From: Rhizobiales bacterium GAS188
GTDB lineage: Bacteria; Pseudomonadota; Alphaproteobacteria; Rhizobiales; Beijerinckiaceae
Assembly (NCBI GenBank): GCA_900104855.1
Contig: FNSS01000001.1
Coordinates: 1,736,001-1,800,000 of the forward strand
DNA length: 64,000 nucleotides
Direction of reading: 5' to 3'
Shown: positions 49,378-57,486 of the stretch, in pieces
Layout of the letters: each line of letters starts with the position of its first letter
Numbering within the stretch: position 1 is the first letter of the stretch
Notes under the pieces: generated by a model
Told to the model about the DNA's origin: nothing
Database searches by the model: none
Seen by the model: the letters and a program-made list of their open reading frames with translations, nothing else
Program-made: the position numbers and the translations under genes

Positions 49378-49608
49378 ATGGCGACCCTGGAGTTCTTCAA
49401 CCTGGTGCAGGCCGAGGCCGGTGACGGCGGCGAGGTCTGGCTGCATGGCGGGGCGGGTGAAGCCGGCCTGCATGTCCGCTTCCCGGCCGGCAGCGCCGCG
49501 TTGGCCTCGCGCATCGCCGCCATCGTCAATGATGGGCCAGATCACCGCGCCGGCGGCCTCGCAGCAAGCGCCGGCGAAGCCGCCATGGCGAGCGGACCCG
49601 CCTCGTGA
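49378..49608 (+). CDS. small hypothetical protein under an S24-type operator
   Basis: The 76-aa protein (MATLEFFNLVQAEAGDGGEVWLHGGAGEAGLHVRFPAGSAALASRIAAIVNDGPDHR...) looks like a short beta-rich domain with a low-complexity tail; no family recognised. The ATG has GGAG at good spacing. Its stop overlaps the GTG of the next gene (GTGA). It lies 39 bp after a pair of operator sites like those of the S24 repressor, which suggests a phage origin and DNA-damage-inducible expression. Confidence 0.6.
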   Translation: MATLEFFNLVQAEAGDGGEVWLHGGAGEAGLHVRFPAGSAALASRIAAIVNDGPDHRAGGLAASAGEAAMASGPAS

Positions 49609-50006
49609 CGCGCTTGCGCATTCGCCCTTCTTCGCTCGCCACCCTCACCTGGGCACACCCCGGAGCCGCCGAGCGGGCGCGCCGCAACGAGGCCTGGGCG
49701 CGCGTGAAGGCCGAGATGGACAGTGCCGTCCGCAAGCTCGCGCGCGACATCGTCAAGCGGCGCGCCCGTGCCCTGCTCGGCGATCCGGGGCAGCTCGAGA
49801 TGATCGCGCTTGACCTGTCGCAGCTGCCGCCCGCCGCCATGATCGCGAGGATCAAAGAGGTGCGGCGCGCCACACGCTCGCTGCGGGCAAGACCAGACCC
49901 GCTGGTCGGAAGGGTCGATGCCCATAACCTCAATGCGGCAGAGCTCGCGGCGCGATGGTTGCGACGGGCCGAGCGGCGCGAGAGGCTGAGGCGCGAAGCG
50001 GCGTGA
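49605..50006 (+). CDS. hypothetical basic helical protein, second gene of the S24-type unit
   Basis: The 133-aa protein is very arginine-rich and helical (ERARRNEAWARVKAEMDSAVRKLARDIVKRRARALLGDPGQLEMIALDLSQLPPAAMIARIKEVRRATRSLRARPDPLVGRVDAHNLNAAELAARWLRRAERRERL), suggesting nucleic-acid binding. No family recognised. A GTG start overlaps the upstream stop, so the two are co-translated. A 12-bp-stem hairpin beginning 9 bp after the stop is a plausible terminator. Confidence 0.6.
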   Translation: MTRLRIRPSSLATLTWAHPGAAERARRNEAWARVKAEMDSAVRKLARDIVKRRARALLGDPGQLEMIALDLSQLPPAAMIARIKEVRRATRSLRARPDPLVGRVDAHNLNAAELAARWLRRAERRERLRREAA

Positions 50007-50014
50007 AAGGCTCA

Positions 50015-50043
50015 ACCTTCTCCCGCACTTCGCGGGAGAAGGT
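50015..50043 (+). terminator. hairpin after the S24-type unit
   Basis: ACCTTCTCCCGC pairs with GCGGGAGAAGGT around a 5-nt loop, 9 bp past the stop codon at 50006. No T-run follows. The sequence also belongs to a common intergenic repeat family. Confidence 0.5.
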
Positions 50044-50306
50044 GCCGAGACGCAGTCGAGGCGGATGAGGGACGGTTGAGCACTTCACCGACGCCCCTCA
50101 CCCGGCTCGACCATAGCTGTGAGCGAACGCTCGCAGCGTGCTGCGAGCTATGGTCTCGCCACCCTCTCCCGCCTCAAGTGGCGGGAGAGGGAAGCGAGGC
50201 GGTGGATCGCGGGCTACGCGCGAAGTGACAGAATCTCGATCCAGCCTTATCCTGACGCGGCGAATCTGAGCATGCATTCGACTGAGGTGGCGAAGGAAAA
50301 CGGCCC
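50044..50306. repeat. composite palindromic intergenic repeat
   Basis: Two further dyads follow: CCATAGCT (50111-50118) with AGCTATGG (50146-50153) enclosing GAGCG-AA-CGCTC, and CCCTCTCCCGCC (50162-50173) with GGCGGGAGAGGG (50180-50191). The rest of the gap up to 50306 shows nothing distinctive. Confidence 0.7.
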
Positions 50307-50444
50307 GTGCCGAAGCGCCTTGAAGCCGTGCTCGTGCTGACCGCGATGGTCGCAGCCGCGATGCTCGTTGGGATCGTGCTCGCCAAGGGCGGGCATTCGC
50401 TGTTCCGCGAAGAGCGGATTTCGGTGCCACACGGCAAGGGTTGA
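50307..50444 (+). CDS. small membrane protein, 45 aa
   Basis: A GTG at 50307 with AAGGAAA upstream opens MPKRLEAVLVLTAMVAAAMLVGIVLAKGGHSLFREERISVPHGKG, ending at 50444. One strongly hydrophobic segment (residues 6-26), a positive N-terminus and a short polar tail fit a single-pass small membrane protein. No homologue is recognised. The next gene starts 32 bp downstream. Confidence 0.45.
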   Translation: MPKRLEAVLVLTAMVAAAMLVGIVLAKGGHSLFREERISVPHGKG

Positions 50445-50476
50445 ACGGAGGCAGGCGAAACCGGAGGAGGCAGGCG

Positions 50477-50701
50477 ATGAAAGCGGGTGATCGCGTCAGA
50501 TTCCGTGACGGGTCGCGGGCATGGAGGTCGCGCAGCCTCGACGCCGCCGCGCGCGGCCGGGTGGTCGATCTCTATCGCGTGCCGCCGCTCGGCGAGATCA
50601 AGGCGGATGTGCGCTTCGATTCCATGACGGCGCCGGAACGCGGCATCTCGGTCGACGATCTCGAAGTTCTGAAGGACGCCGAGCCGCCGGTCCGGCGCTG
50701 A
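50477..50701 (+). CDS. small hypothetical protein, 74 aa
   Basis: The protein begins MKAGDRVRFRDGSRAWRSRSLDAAARGRVVDLYRVPPLGEIKADVRFD, a small beta-barrel-like pattern reminiscent of KOW/SH3-like folds (GDRV, GRVVDLY, ADVRF). A strong GGAGGAGG site precedes the ATG at 50477. Function unknown. It converges with the minus-strand gene at 50709, only 7 bp away. Confidence 0.6.
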   Translation: MKAGDRVRFRDGSRAWRSRSLDAAARGRVVDLYRVPPLGEIKADVRFDSMTAPERGISVDDLEVLKDAEPPVRR

Positions 50702-50708
50702 GCGAGCC

Positions 50709-51017
50709 TCAGATGCGCGTCAGGGCGCTCTCCGCCCGATAGCGCTTGCCTGCCCGCTGCCGAGCCTCGCATAGATAGGTGACGGCCTGCAACGCCTCGG
50801 GCTTGCGCGCGCCCGGCTTGAATTCGCTGCGCACCAGCCGGTGCAGCTCCTCATTGGTCAGGCCCATATGCGCGCATCTCGGGCGCACCAGCTCCACGAA
50901 TCTCGCTTCGCGCTGCGCAGCGCGCGCCGCGAACAGCAGCACGAGGCTGATCGACGCGGCGAGCCCGACCGTGACCGACCAGGCGAAAATCTGCGAGCGC
51001 TTCGGCGCCTCCGGCAT
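50709..51017 (-). CDS. small single-pass membrane protein, 102 aa
   Basis: The protein has a short polar N-terminus, one hydrophobic segment (IFAWSVTVGLAASISLVLLFAARA, residues 10-33) and a charged C-terminal domain with two cysteines (RPRCAHMGL, VTYLCEARQ). No family recognised. It stands alone. The start is chosen at the only ATG that includes the membrane segment. Confidence 0.6.
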   Translation of the reverse strand: MPEAPKRSQIFAWSVTVGLAASISLVLLFAARAAQREARFVELVRPRCAHMGLTNEELHRLVRSEFKPGARKPEALQAVTYLCEARQRAGKRYRAESALTRI

Positions 51018-51330
51018 GCACAGCTCCAGCTCGTTGCGCTGGCAGGATTATAGCCGCTTGGGCGCGGTCCGGCCAAGTGGCGACGCCTGCCCGATGAGAT
51101 CGTGCGCCGCTTCAAGGGCTTGAGCGTGATCTCGTAGCGACGCACCCTGCGCCGGCGACGCGGCTTTGGCGCAGCCGAGAGCGCGAAGCGTTAATTTTTC
51201 GTGATTTGGGGGCGTCGTGGCGCGGCGGGGTCTCCGGTAGATCTTGTGGAGGATTCACAGTTGTGCTCTGTCGACGAAGCTCGTTCTGAGCGAAAAGCAT
51301 ATCCGAACACTGCACGCTGGGGGCATTGAC
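51018..51330. other. 313-bp intergenic region, nothing distinctive
   Basis: Between divergent genes. There is a slightly AT-rich patch around 51190-51205 and a GTGGAGGATTC segment at 51246, but no palindrome, repeat, RNA signature or supported promoter pair. Short frames here have no good ribosome site. Confidence 0.3.
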
Positions 51331-51867
51331 ATGAGCCGTCTCGTCAGAGCCGCGACAGATGCCGCGGGACCCATCACCTTCAGCGCCAGCCCGGTGACGG
51401 TGCTCACCGGGGCACCGGGCGCTCCCGCGGTCGCAGGCGCCGCCGCGGGACAAGAGACGCAAGTCGATAATTACGCGGCCCGCATCGTCAAATACGTCCC
51501 GGCCGAAGTCATCGCCTTCTATCTGGCGGCCGACAAGCTGTTCGTGCCCGTCTCCGTCACTCCGTCGGCGGAGACGAGCACCGTGATGATCACCAAGTTC
51601 ATCGATACGCATGGGAACTATTTCGGCATTGGGATCTTCCTGCTGGCGCTGGTGGCAACCCCGATTTACATCTGGCAGCAAGCCGAGAAGGACCAGAATT
51701 GGATCGTCAATGGGGTCATGTCCACGATTGCCTTCGTGATCTGGGCCTACACGACCCAAGGGAGCGTTTTTTACGGCAACGGATTTTACGATCCTCGACT
51801 CGCGAGCTTCGCTGTCTTGATCTACACCCTGCTCAGCGGCTTCGTGGTCCCGGCCAAGGGGAAATAG
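51331..51867 (+). CDS. hypothetical membrane protein, 178 aa
   Basis: The protein has a hydrophilic N-terminus (MSRLVRAATDAAGPITFSASPVTVLTGAPGAPAVAGAAAG), then VDNYAARIVKYVPAEVIAFYLAADKLF and three hydrophobic segments (NYFGIGIFLLALVATPIYIWQQ; WIVNGVMSTIAFVIWAYTTQG; FAVLIYTLLSGFVVPAKGK). The VKYVPAEVIAFYLA motif recurs in uncharacterised small membrane proteins. The start at 51331 has GGGGGC upstream. An 18-bp tandem duplication begins 7 bp past the stop. Confidence 0.65.
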   Translation: MSRLVRAATDAAGPITFSASPVTVLTGAPGAPAVAGAAAGQETQVDNYAARIVKYVPAEVIAFYLAADKLFVPVSVTPSAETSTVMITKFIDTHGNYFGIGIFLLALVATPIYIWQQAEKDQNWIVNGVMSTIAFVIWAYTTQGSVFYGNGFYDPRLASFAVLIYTLLSGFVVPAKGK

Positions 51868-51873
51868 CTGGCC

Positions 51874-51909
51874 AAATCTTCGTAAGCTGCAAAATCTTCG
51901 TAAGCTGCT
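51874..51909 (+). repeat. 18-bp tandem duplication
   Basis: AAATCTTCGTAAGCTGCA is followed directly by a copy identical except for the last base, just after the membrane-protein gene. Confidence 0.9.
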
Positions 51910-51981
51910 GGAAGCCGTTCGCAATCTCGCCATCATGAGGTAGACAGATCCTTCCTGCTTGCCTCAGGAAGGGCTTCTACC

Positions 51982-52302
51982 ATGGTTGCAAACGGTAAGG
52001 ATGACGGGCAATCCGCCCCCGAGGAGGGGTTGCCGGTCGATAAGGTCCGCAATCTCGTGCGCGACATCAAGGAGCATGCGCAATCGCTCGAAGAGGCTGC
52101 GCATGCGGAGGAGCTCGAGGGCCATGTGGCGCGCATCGAGACCGAGCTCGCCCGCGAAGAGCCGCATCACGCGACCCTCGCCTCGCTGCTCGATGGGCTG
52201 CGCGGCCTCTCGGTCGAGGCGAACCAGGTGCTGGTCAAATCGGGCGCGATGACGCTCCTCAACGAGATTCTCGGCACCGGCGTGCCTCCGACGGGACCTT
52301 GA
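51982..52302 (+). CDS. small hypothetical helical protein, 106 aa
   Basis: The protein is acidic and helical (LPVDKVRNLVRDIKEHAQSLEEAAHAEELEGHVARIETELAREEPHHATLASLLDGLRGLSVEANQVLVKSGAMTLLNEILG), with coiled-coil-like periodicity at residues 20-60. No signal peptide or recognised family. The ATG at 51982 has GAAGGG upstream. It stands alone between small genes. Confidence 0.6.
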   Translation: MVANGKDDGQSAPEEGLPVDKVRNLVRDIKEHAQSLEEAAHAEELEGHVARIETELAREEPHHATLASLLDGLRGLSVEANQVLVKSGAMTLLNEILGTGVPPTGP

Positions 52303-52391
52303 GTGGCTATCAATGCTTCGGCCGGAACCGAAGCATTATCACGCGTGGCTGGCTATCGTGAGCGGGCATTCCACACCAATGGAGACCCGCC

Positions 52392-52706
52392 ATGGCCGTC
52401 ACCTGCTGCATCCGCTACACGCTCGATCCCTATAAGCGCGACGCCTTTGAGGCTTATGCGCGCAACTGGCTGACCATCATCCCGAAGAATGGCGGCGAGC
52501 TTCTCGGCTATTTCATGCCCCATGAGGGGACCGACAATATCGCGCTGGCGCTGATCTCCTTCGAGAGCCTCGCGGCCTATGAGGCCTATCGGGCAAGGCT
52601 GAAGGCGGACGAGGCGGGCGCGGCGAATTTCCGCAAGGCGCAGGCGGAGCGCTTCATCCTGAGCGAGGAGCGGACCTTCCTGAGGCCGGTGGAGCCGCTT
52701 GCGTGA
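52392..52706 (+). CDS. NIPSNAP-family protein
   Basis: The 104-aa protein has the ferredoxin-like NIPSNAP pattern: [87 protein letters not shown] proteins form small dimeric alpha-beta barrels of poorly defined function. The gene has GGAGAC upstream and no operon partners. Confidence 0.85.
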   Translation: MAVTCCIRYTLDPYKRDAFEAYARNWLTIIPKNGGELLGYFMPHEGTDNIALALISFESLAAYEAYRARLKADEAGAANFRKAQAERFILSEERTFLRPVEPLA

Positions 52707-52829
52707 TCGGCGTCGCGTCGCCCGCTGGTGAGGCCCTTGCGGTGCACTGGCGGTCGGTCACGATAGAATTTATTAGCCGGCTTTGCAATGTGGCGTCCGG
52801 GGCGTCTGGATGCTACTTTCCGCTACCTC

Positions 52830-53603
52830 TCAGATGGCGCTGAAATCGCCGCCTCGCCCCAACCCTGCGGCAAAACGGGCAGCGCCCTTCACAGCCTCCT
52901 CGCGAATGGGCCGCTCGCCTTCGCGTCCTTCGCGGCGCAAGGCGGTGGCGAGGTCGAGGCCCCATTGCGCATAAGAGGACATGCGGTCCGTCTTCAGGCA
53001 GAGCTGAGGAAAGCGCGCGATCTCCCTCGCCAGCGCCTGTGCGGCGGACAGCGCCTCGCCGGTAGCGACGACACGATTGGCGAGGCCGAAGCTGAGCGCC
53101 TCCCCGGCTGCGACCGGCCGGCCGGTGAGGATCATGTCGAGGGCGCGGCTATGGCCGATGAGGCGCGGCAGCCTCACCGTGCCGCCATCGACGAGCGGCA
53201 CCCCGAAGCGCCGGCAGAAGACGCCGAACACCGCGGTCGTCGAGGCAACGCGGAGATCGCACCACAGGGCGAGCTCGAGGCCGCCCGCCACCGCATGGCC
53301 TTCGATCGCCGCGATCACCGGCTTTGTCAGCAGCAGCCTCGTCGGCCCCATCGGGCCGTCGCCTTCGGGCTCGTAGCGGCTCTCGCGGGAAAGCGCCTTG
53401 AGATCGAAGCCGGCGCAGAAATCCGTGCCTGCGCCGCACAGCACCGCCGCGCTCGCCTCGTCATCGGCCTCGAAGGCGAGGAAGGCCCGGCGCAACAGCA
53501 GGCTCGTCGTCGCATCGACGGCATTGCGCCGCTGCGGCCGGTTGAGGGTGATGGTGGTCACCGGCCCCGCTTTGGCAACGAGAACTTCCGGTTCTGAAGG
53601 CAT
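52830..53603 (-). CDS. enoyl-CoA hydratase/isomerase (crotonase) family protein
   Basis: The 257-aa protein has the crotonase fold: ITLNRPQRRNAVD, LCGAGTDFCAGFDLKAL (first oxyanion-hole strand, GxxFCAGxDL), KPVIAAIEGHAVAGGLELALWCDLRVAS (second oxyanion segment GGLELALxCD) and GVFCRRFGVPLVDGGTVRLPRLIG. Asp at VDGGT replaces the Glu often used by hydratases at that position, so it may be an isomerase or an atypical hydratase. It acts on a CoA thioester. No pathway neighbours are present. Confidence 0.9.
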   Translation of the reverse strand: MPSEPEVLVAKAGPVTTITLNRPQRRNAVDATTSLLLRRAFLAFEADDEASAAVLCGAGTDFCAGFDLKALSRESRYEPEGDGPMGPTRLLLTKPVIAAIEGHAVAGGLELALWCDLRVASTTAVFGVFCRRFGVPLVDGGTVRLPRLIGHSRALDMILTGRPVAAGEALSFGLANRVVATGEALSAAQALAREIARFPQLCLKTDRMSSYAQWGLDLATALRREGREGERPIREEAVKGAARFAAGLGRGGDFSAI

Positions 53604-53711
53604 GGCCGTTCCTCCTCTCCCCCTTGTGAGTCCGTGCCTCGCATCCTATCGACGTCCCTCGGCAAGTCGACATCGACGCTGCCGCCAGACCTTCGAGCGA
53701 GGTGACGGGAC

Positions 53712-54464
53712 GTGACTCTGACGCAAGAGGAATTGCGGCGCATGGAGGAGCTGCATGTGCGGGCCTGGCCGGCTTTCGAGACGGCGCGGATCGGCGGCTG
53801 GCTGTGGCGCTATTCGGGCGGAGGCTCGCAGCGCGCCAATTCGGTCTCAGCCATCGCTTTCGACGGCGCCGATGCCGCGGCCGCGCTCGAGGAGGTGGAG
53901 GCCCGCTATGCGCACAAAGGCGCACCGTCGCGCCTGCACAGCTCCTCCATGAGCCGACCAGCCGATCTGCCGGAGCTGTTGCAGGCGCGCGGCTATAGCG
54001 ACGGCGAAACGACCCTCACCATGGTCAAGCGCATCGGCGGCGGAGGCGAGGCGCAGGGCGTGGAAACGAGCGATGAGCCGGGTCCCGAATGGCTCGACAT
54101 CTATCTCGGCGCCGTCACCGAGAGCCGCCGCGCCGTCAACCAGCGGATCCTCGCCAGCGTGCCGAAGCCGCGGGCCTTCTTCGCCTGTCGCAAGGACGGA
54201 GAGGTGATCTCGACGGCGCTCTGCGTCGCCGAGCCCGGAGCGGCCGGGCGCTGCGCGGTGCTCGAATGCGTGGCGACGCGCGCCGATGGCCGCCGCCAGG
54301 GCGGGGCAAGAGCCGCGCTCGGCGCCGCCGAAGCCTGGGCGCGAGGGCTTGGCCGCGATCTTCTCGGGCTACAGGTGAGCGAGGCCAATGCGCCGGCGCT
54401 GGCGCTCTACGGGTCGCTCGGCTTCACGGCCGTCGACCGCAACCGCTTCTGGATGCGCGGCTGA
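53712..54464 (+). CDS. GNAT-family N-acetyltransferase, two-domain type
   Basis: The 250-aa protein has an N-terminal domain (MEELHVRAWPAFETARIGGWLWRYSGGGSQRANSVSAI) seen in Rv0428c-like acetyltransferases and a C-terminal GNAT domain with VATRADGRRQGGARAALGAAEAWARGLG (acetyl-CoA loop, RRQGGA in place of the QxxGxG/A motif) and the NAPALALYGSLGF signature. The start is a GTG at 53712. It stands alone, divergent from the crotonase gene. Substrate unknown. Confidence 0.85.
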   Translation: MTLTQEELRRMEELHVRAWPAFETARIGGWLWRYSGGGSQRANSVSAIAFDGADAAAALEEVEARYAHKGAPSRLHSSSMSRPADLPELLQARGYSDGETTLTMVKRIGGGGEAQGVETSDEPGPEWLDIYLGAVTESRRAVNQRILASVPKPRAFFACRKDGEVISTALCVAEPGAAGRCAVLECVATRADGRRQGGARAALGAAEAWARGLGRDLLGLQVSEANAPALALYGSLGFTAVDRNRFWMRG

Positions 54465-54555
54465 ACCTCGCGACATTGTGGCTGCGGCGCGAAGCGGGCA
54501 CTATCGCGGGCGAGCCGCGAAGGCGCCTATCCGGCGACTGATCATGGAGGTGATT

Positions 54556-54999
54556 TTGAGAATTCCTGCTGCCCTGACCCTCGCCATCGGCCTGGCGATC
54601 TGCGTCGCTCCCGGTCAGCATTCAGCGAGCGCCGCGCAATCCTCCTCCGTGCCTCCGCCGCCGACGGAGCTCGCCAAGCTGAGCTATGCGTTCGCCAATG
54701 CCGCCGCCTCGGGCGACGCCGAGGCCGCCGCCAAGCTGTCGCGCTTCCCCCTCGACAATGTGGTGGAGCATGGCGCCAGGACCCTCTCGAAACCCGAATT
54801 CCTCAAGCGCTTCAAGACCGATTTCACCAAGCACAAGGATATCGTCGACTGCCTCTTGGCCAACAACCTCGAGATCGAGCTCAAGAACGGCCAGACAAAT
54901 TTCAAGAAATGGTCGATCAACTGCAACGGCAACGTCTATCATTTCGGCTTCGCGGCCGACCATTGGAGCTATACGGGATACGAGAACATCAACGAGTGA
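54556..54999 (+). CDS. secreted hypothetical protein, about 147 aa
   Basis: The protein has a signal peptide (RIPAALTLAIGLAICVAPGQHSASAA, cleavage about residue 27) and a mature domain of about 120 residues (LAKLSYAFANAAASGDAEAAAKLSRFPLDNVVEHGARTLSKPEFLKRFKTDFTKHKDIVDCLLANNLEIELKNGQTNFKKWSINCNGNVYHFGFAADHWSYTGYENI), which resembles small NTF2-like periplasmic proteins. The TTG at 54556 sits 5 bp after a perfect GGAGG, so it is preferred to the ATG at 54544, which itself lies at that ribosome site. Function unknown. Confidence 0.65.
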   Translation: MRIPAALTLAIGLAICVAPGQHSASAAQSSSVPPPPTELAKLSYAFANAAASGDAEAAAKLSRFPLDNVVEHGARTLSKPEFLKRFKTDFTKHKDIVDCLLANNLEIELKNGQTNFKKWSINCNGNVYHFGFAADHWSYTGYENINE

Positions 55000-55014
55000 G
55001 GCGAGCGACGCCGC

Positions 55015-55941
55015 TCAGGCGGCACGCTTCGCCGGACGGTCGAGGCCGCGCCCGATCTCGGCGATCAGCCCTCTAAGCCAGATCGAGGCAGGATCCACCT
55101 GGGCCCGCGTCGGGTGGAACATGAATTGCTCGTCGATGCCCGGATCGACGGGCGGCGGCACGGCGATCAGCCCTTCGGGACCGCCGAGCGCCGCGATCAG
55201 GCGGCTCGGCACGAAGGCGACGAGGTCGGTGCGCGCCGCCATGCGCATCGCCTGCAGATAGCTCGGCACCACGAGCGCAATGCGCCGCTCGAGATTGAGG
55301 CCGCGCAGCCAGATGTCGATCAGGTCCTCGCGATGTCCCGGCCCGATGACGGCGACATGGCGCGCCTCGAGGAAGGCTTCGAGCCGCCTGAGGCGCATGC
55401 CGATGCGGTGGCCGCGCCGGACCGCCACCATGTCGCTGTCGGCATAGAGCCGCTGCCGGTGGAACCCGGCAAAGGCGTCCGGCGTGCAGGCGATCACGAT
55501 GTCGACCGAGCGCATCTCCTCGTCGGTCACGATCGCCGGGCCGCGCCAGGGCGTCACGTCGAGCCTGATGCGCGGAGCGAGCGCGCCGATCCGCTCCAGC
55601 AATGGCGGCACCACGACATCGACGACGAGATCGGGCGCCATCAGCGCGAAGCGGCGCGTGCTGGTCGCAGGCTCGAAGCCCTCGGCGACGAACAGGCCGC
55701 GCAGCTGCTCGAGCGCCTGAGTCAGCGGCACCCGCAGCGATTGCGCCCGCGGCGTGAGCTGCATGCGAGCACCGACCCGCACCAGCAGCGGATCGTCCAT
55801 GATCTCGCGCAGGCGGCGAAGCGCGTGGCTGGTGGCCGGCTGCGACAGGCCGATGCGCGAGGCGGCCCGGCCCACATGGGCTTCCGCGACCAGCGCATCG
55901 AGCGCCACCAGGAGGTTGAGATCGAGCGCGGCTAAATTCAT
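55015..55941 (-). CDS. LysR-family transcriptional regulator (NodD/NahR-like)
   Basis: The 308-aa protein begins NLAALDLNLLVALDALVAEAHVGRAASRIGLSQPATSHALRRLREIMDDPLLVRVGARM, the HTH of the LysR subgroup that includes NahR and NodD (DLNLL...SQPAxSxALxxLR...DPLLVR). An effector domain follows. It is divergent from the three-subunit molybdoenzyme operon across an 87-bp gap, which makes it the likely regulator responding to the aldehyde or heterocyclic substrate. Confidence 0.92.
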   Translation of the reverse strand: MNLAALDLNLLVALDALVAEAHVGRAASRIGLSQPATSHALRRLREIMDDPLLVRVGARMQLTPRAQSLRVPLTQALEQLRGLFVAEGFEPATSTRRFALMAPDLVVDVVVPPLLERIGALAPRIRLDVTPWRGPAIVTDEEMRSVDIVIACTPDAFAGFHRQRLYADSDMVAVRRGHRIGMRLRRLEAFLEARHVAVIGPGHREDLIDIWLRGLNLERRIALVVPSYLQAMRMAARTDLVAFVPSRLIAALGGPEGLIAVPPPVDPGIDEQFMFHPTRAQVDPASIWLRGLIAEIGRGLDRPAKRAA

Positions 55942-56028
55942 GGCGCGAAGATACATCATAACGCGCATCGATTGGAAGAATGATCGGTGATGGGCGATGA
56001 TCGGGTCGAAACGGCATCGGAGAGACCC

Positions 56029-56505
56029 ATGCAATCCCCCCTCGATCGGCTGACGATCACGCTTTCGATCAACAGCAAGCAGCATGAGGCGAATATCGAT
56101 GCCTGCACCACCCTCCTTGATCTCTTGCGCGACACGCTCTTCCTGTTCGGCACCAAGAAGGGCTGCGACATGGGCGCCTGTGGTGCCTGCACGGTCCTCG
56201 TCGACGGCAGGCGCGTCAATGCCTGCCTCGCTCTCGCGGCGATGCAGGACGGCAAGGAGATCACGACGATCGAGGGTGTCGCTGACGGGGGCGAGCCGCA
56301 TCCGCTGCAGACCGCCTTCATCGCCCATGACGCTCTGCAATGCGGGTATTGCACGCCGGGCCAGATCATGTCGGCGCTCGGCCTGATCGCCGAAGGCCGC
56401 GCCGGCGACGACGCCTCGATCCGCGAATTCATGAGCGGTAATCTCTGTCGCTGCGGCGCCTATCCCAATATCGTCGCCGCCATCGGCGACGTAGCGAGGC
56501 GCTGA
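56029..56505 (+). CDS. molybdenum hydroxylase, 2Fe-2S subunit (PaoA/XdhC-like small subunit)
   Basis: The 158-aa protein has the two [2Fe-2S] domains of xanthine oxidase-family enzymes: the plant-ferredoxin-type cluster GCDMGACGACTVLVDGRRVNAC and the helical domain QCGYCTPGQ...NLCRCGAYPNI. It passes electrons from the molybdenum centre to FAD. Unlike E. coli PaoA it has no twin-arginine signal, so the complex should be cytoplasmic. The start at 56029 has GGAGAG upstream. The FAD subunit gene follows 3 bp later. Confidence 0.93.
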   Translation: MQSPLDRLTITLSINSKQHEANIDACTTLLDLLRDTLFLFGTKKGCDMGACGACTVLVDGRRVNACLALAAMQDGKEITTIEGVADGGEPHPLQTAFIAHDALQCGYCTPGQIMSALGLIAEGRAGDDASIREFMSGNLCRCGAYPNIVAAIGDVARR

Positions 56506-56508
56506 GCC

Positions 56509-57486
56509 ATGTTGCCTTTCGCGTATTGGCGTGCCGAAACGGAAGACGCCGCGAGAGCCATGGCGGCCACGCGGCCGGGCGCTGTTTTCATCGCCGGCGG
56601 CACCGATCTGATGCAGCTCTGCAAGAGCGGCGTCTGCGCGCCCGGACTCGTCATCGACATCAGCCGCCTGCCGCTTGCCGCCATCGAGAGCAGCGATGAC
56701 GGCATCATGATCGGCGCCCTCGCCTGCATGAGCGATGTGGCCGAGCATCCGGCGGTTCGCCGTGACTACCCGGCGATCGCCGAGGCCCTCGAGGCGAGCG
56801 CCTCGCCGCAGATCCGCAACGCCGCGACCATCGGCGGCAATCTCATGCAGCGCAGCCGCTGCCTCTATTTCCGCAACGAGACGTTGCCCTGCAACAAGCG
56901 CCTGAAGGGCTCGGGCTGCGGGGCGCTCGCGGGCGAGAACCGGCCACACGCCATCTTCGGAGCGAGCGCCCATTGCGCCGCCACGCATGCATCCGATCTC
57001 GCCGTGGCGCTGGTGGCGTTCGACGCGCGCCTTCGCTTGCGCGGCCCGGACGGCGAGAGGCGGGTGGCGCTCCAGGAGTTCTACCTCCTGCCCGGCGACA
57101 CACCCGAGCGCGAAACGCAGCTCAGCCCGGGCGAGATGATCGTTGCGGTCGAGGTGCCGCGCAGCGCCTGCCGCTCGCGCTATCTCAAGCTGCGCGACCG
57201 GGCCTCCTTCGAGTTCGCCGTCGTCTCGGTGGCTGCGGCCCTCGAAGTCGAGGGCGGGATGATCCGCGAGGCCCGGATCGCGGCCGGCGGCGTCGGCACA
57301 AAACCCTGGCGGCTGCGCGCCTGCGAAATGGCGCTGATCGGCGAGCGTCCCGGCGAGGCTGCCCTCCGGCTCGCCGCCTCCCGGGCAGCGGATGGCGCGC
57401 GCCCGCTCAGCCGCAACGGCTTCAAGCTCGAGCTTCTCAGGCGCGCGGTGCTGCGCGCCCTGATGGAATTGGGAGACGCCGCATGA
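56509..57486 (+). CDS. molybdenum hydroxylase, FAD subunit (PaoB-like, with extra Fe-S cysteines)
   Basis: The 325-aa protein has the FAD_binding_5 domain (FIAGGTDLMQLCKSG; NAATIGGNLMQRSRC) and a CO-dehydrogenase flavoprotein C-terminal domain. The insert RSRCLYFRNETLPCNKRLKGSGCGALAGENRPHAIFGASAHCAATHASDL has the four cysteines that in E. coli PaoB bind an additional [4Fe-4S] cluster. It transfers electrons to the final acceptor. It overlaps the large-subunit gene by 4 bp (ATGA). Confidence 0.93.
   Translation: MLPFAYWRAETEDAARAMAATRPGAVFIAGGTDLMQLCKSGVCAPGLVIDISRLPLAAIESSDDGIMIGALACMSDVAEHPAVRRDYPAIAEALEASASPQIRNAATIGGNLMQRSRCLYFRNETLPCNKRLKGSGCGALAGENRPHAIFGASAHCAATHASDLAVALVAFDARLRLRGPDGERRVALQEFYLLPGDTPERETQLSPGEMIVAVEVPRSACRSRYLKLRDRASFEFAVVSVAAALEVEGGMIREARIAAGGVGTKPWRLRACEMALIGERPGEAALRLAASRAADGARPLSRNGFKLELLRRAVLRALMELGDAA

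Noticed and set aside
56973-57482. 170-residue extension of the PaoC-like subunit
   Set aside because: It overlaps the FAD subunit in another frame and is Arg-rich shadow sequence; the ATGA junction at 57483 gives the normal N-terminus.
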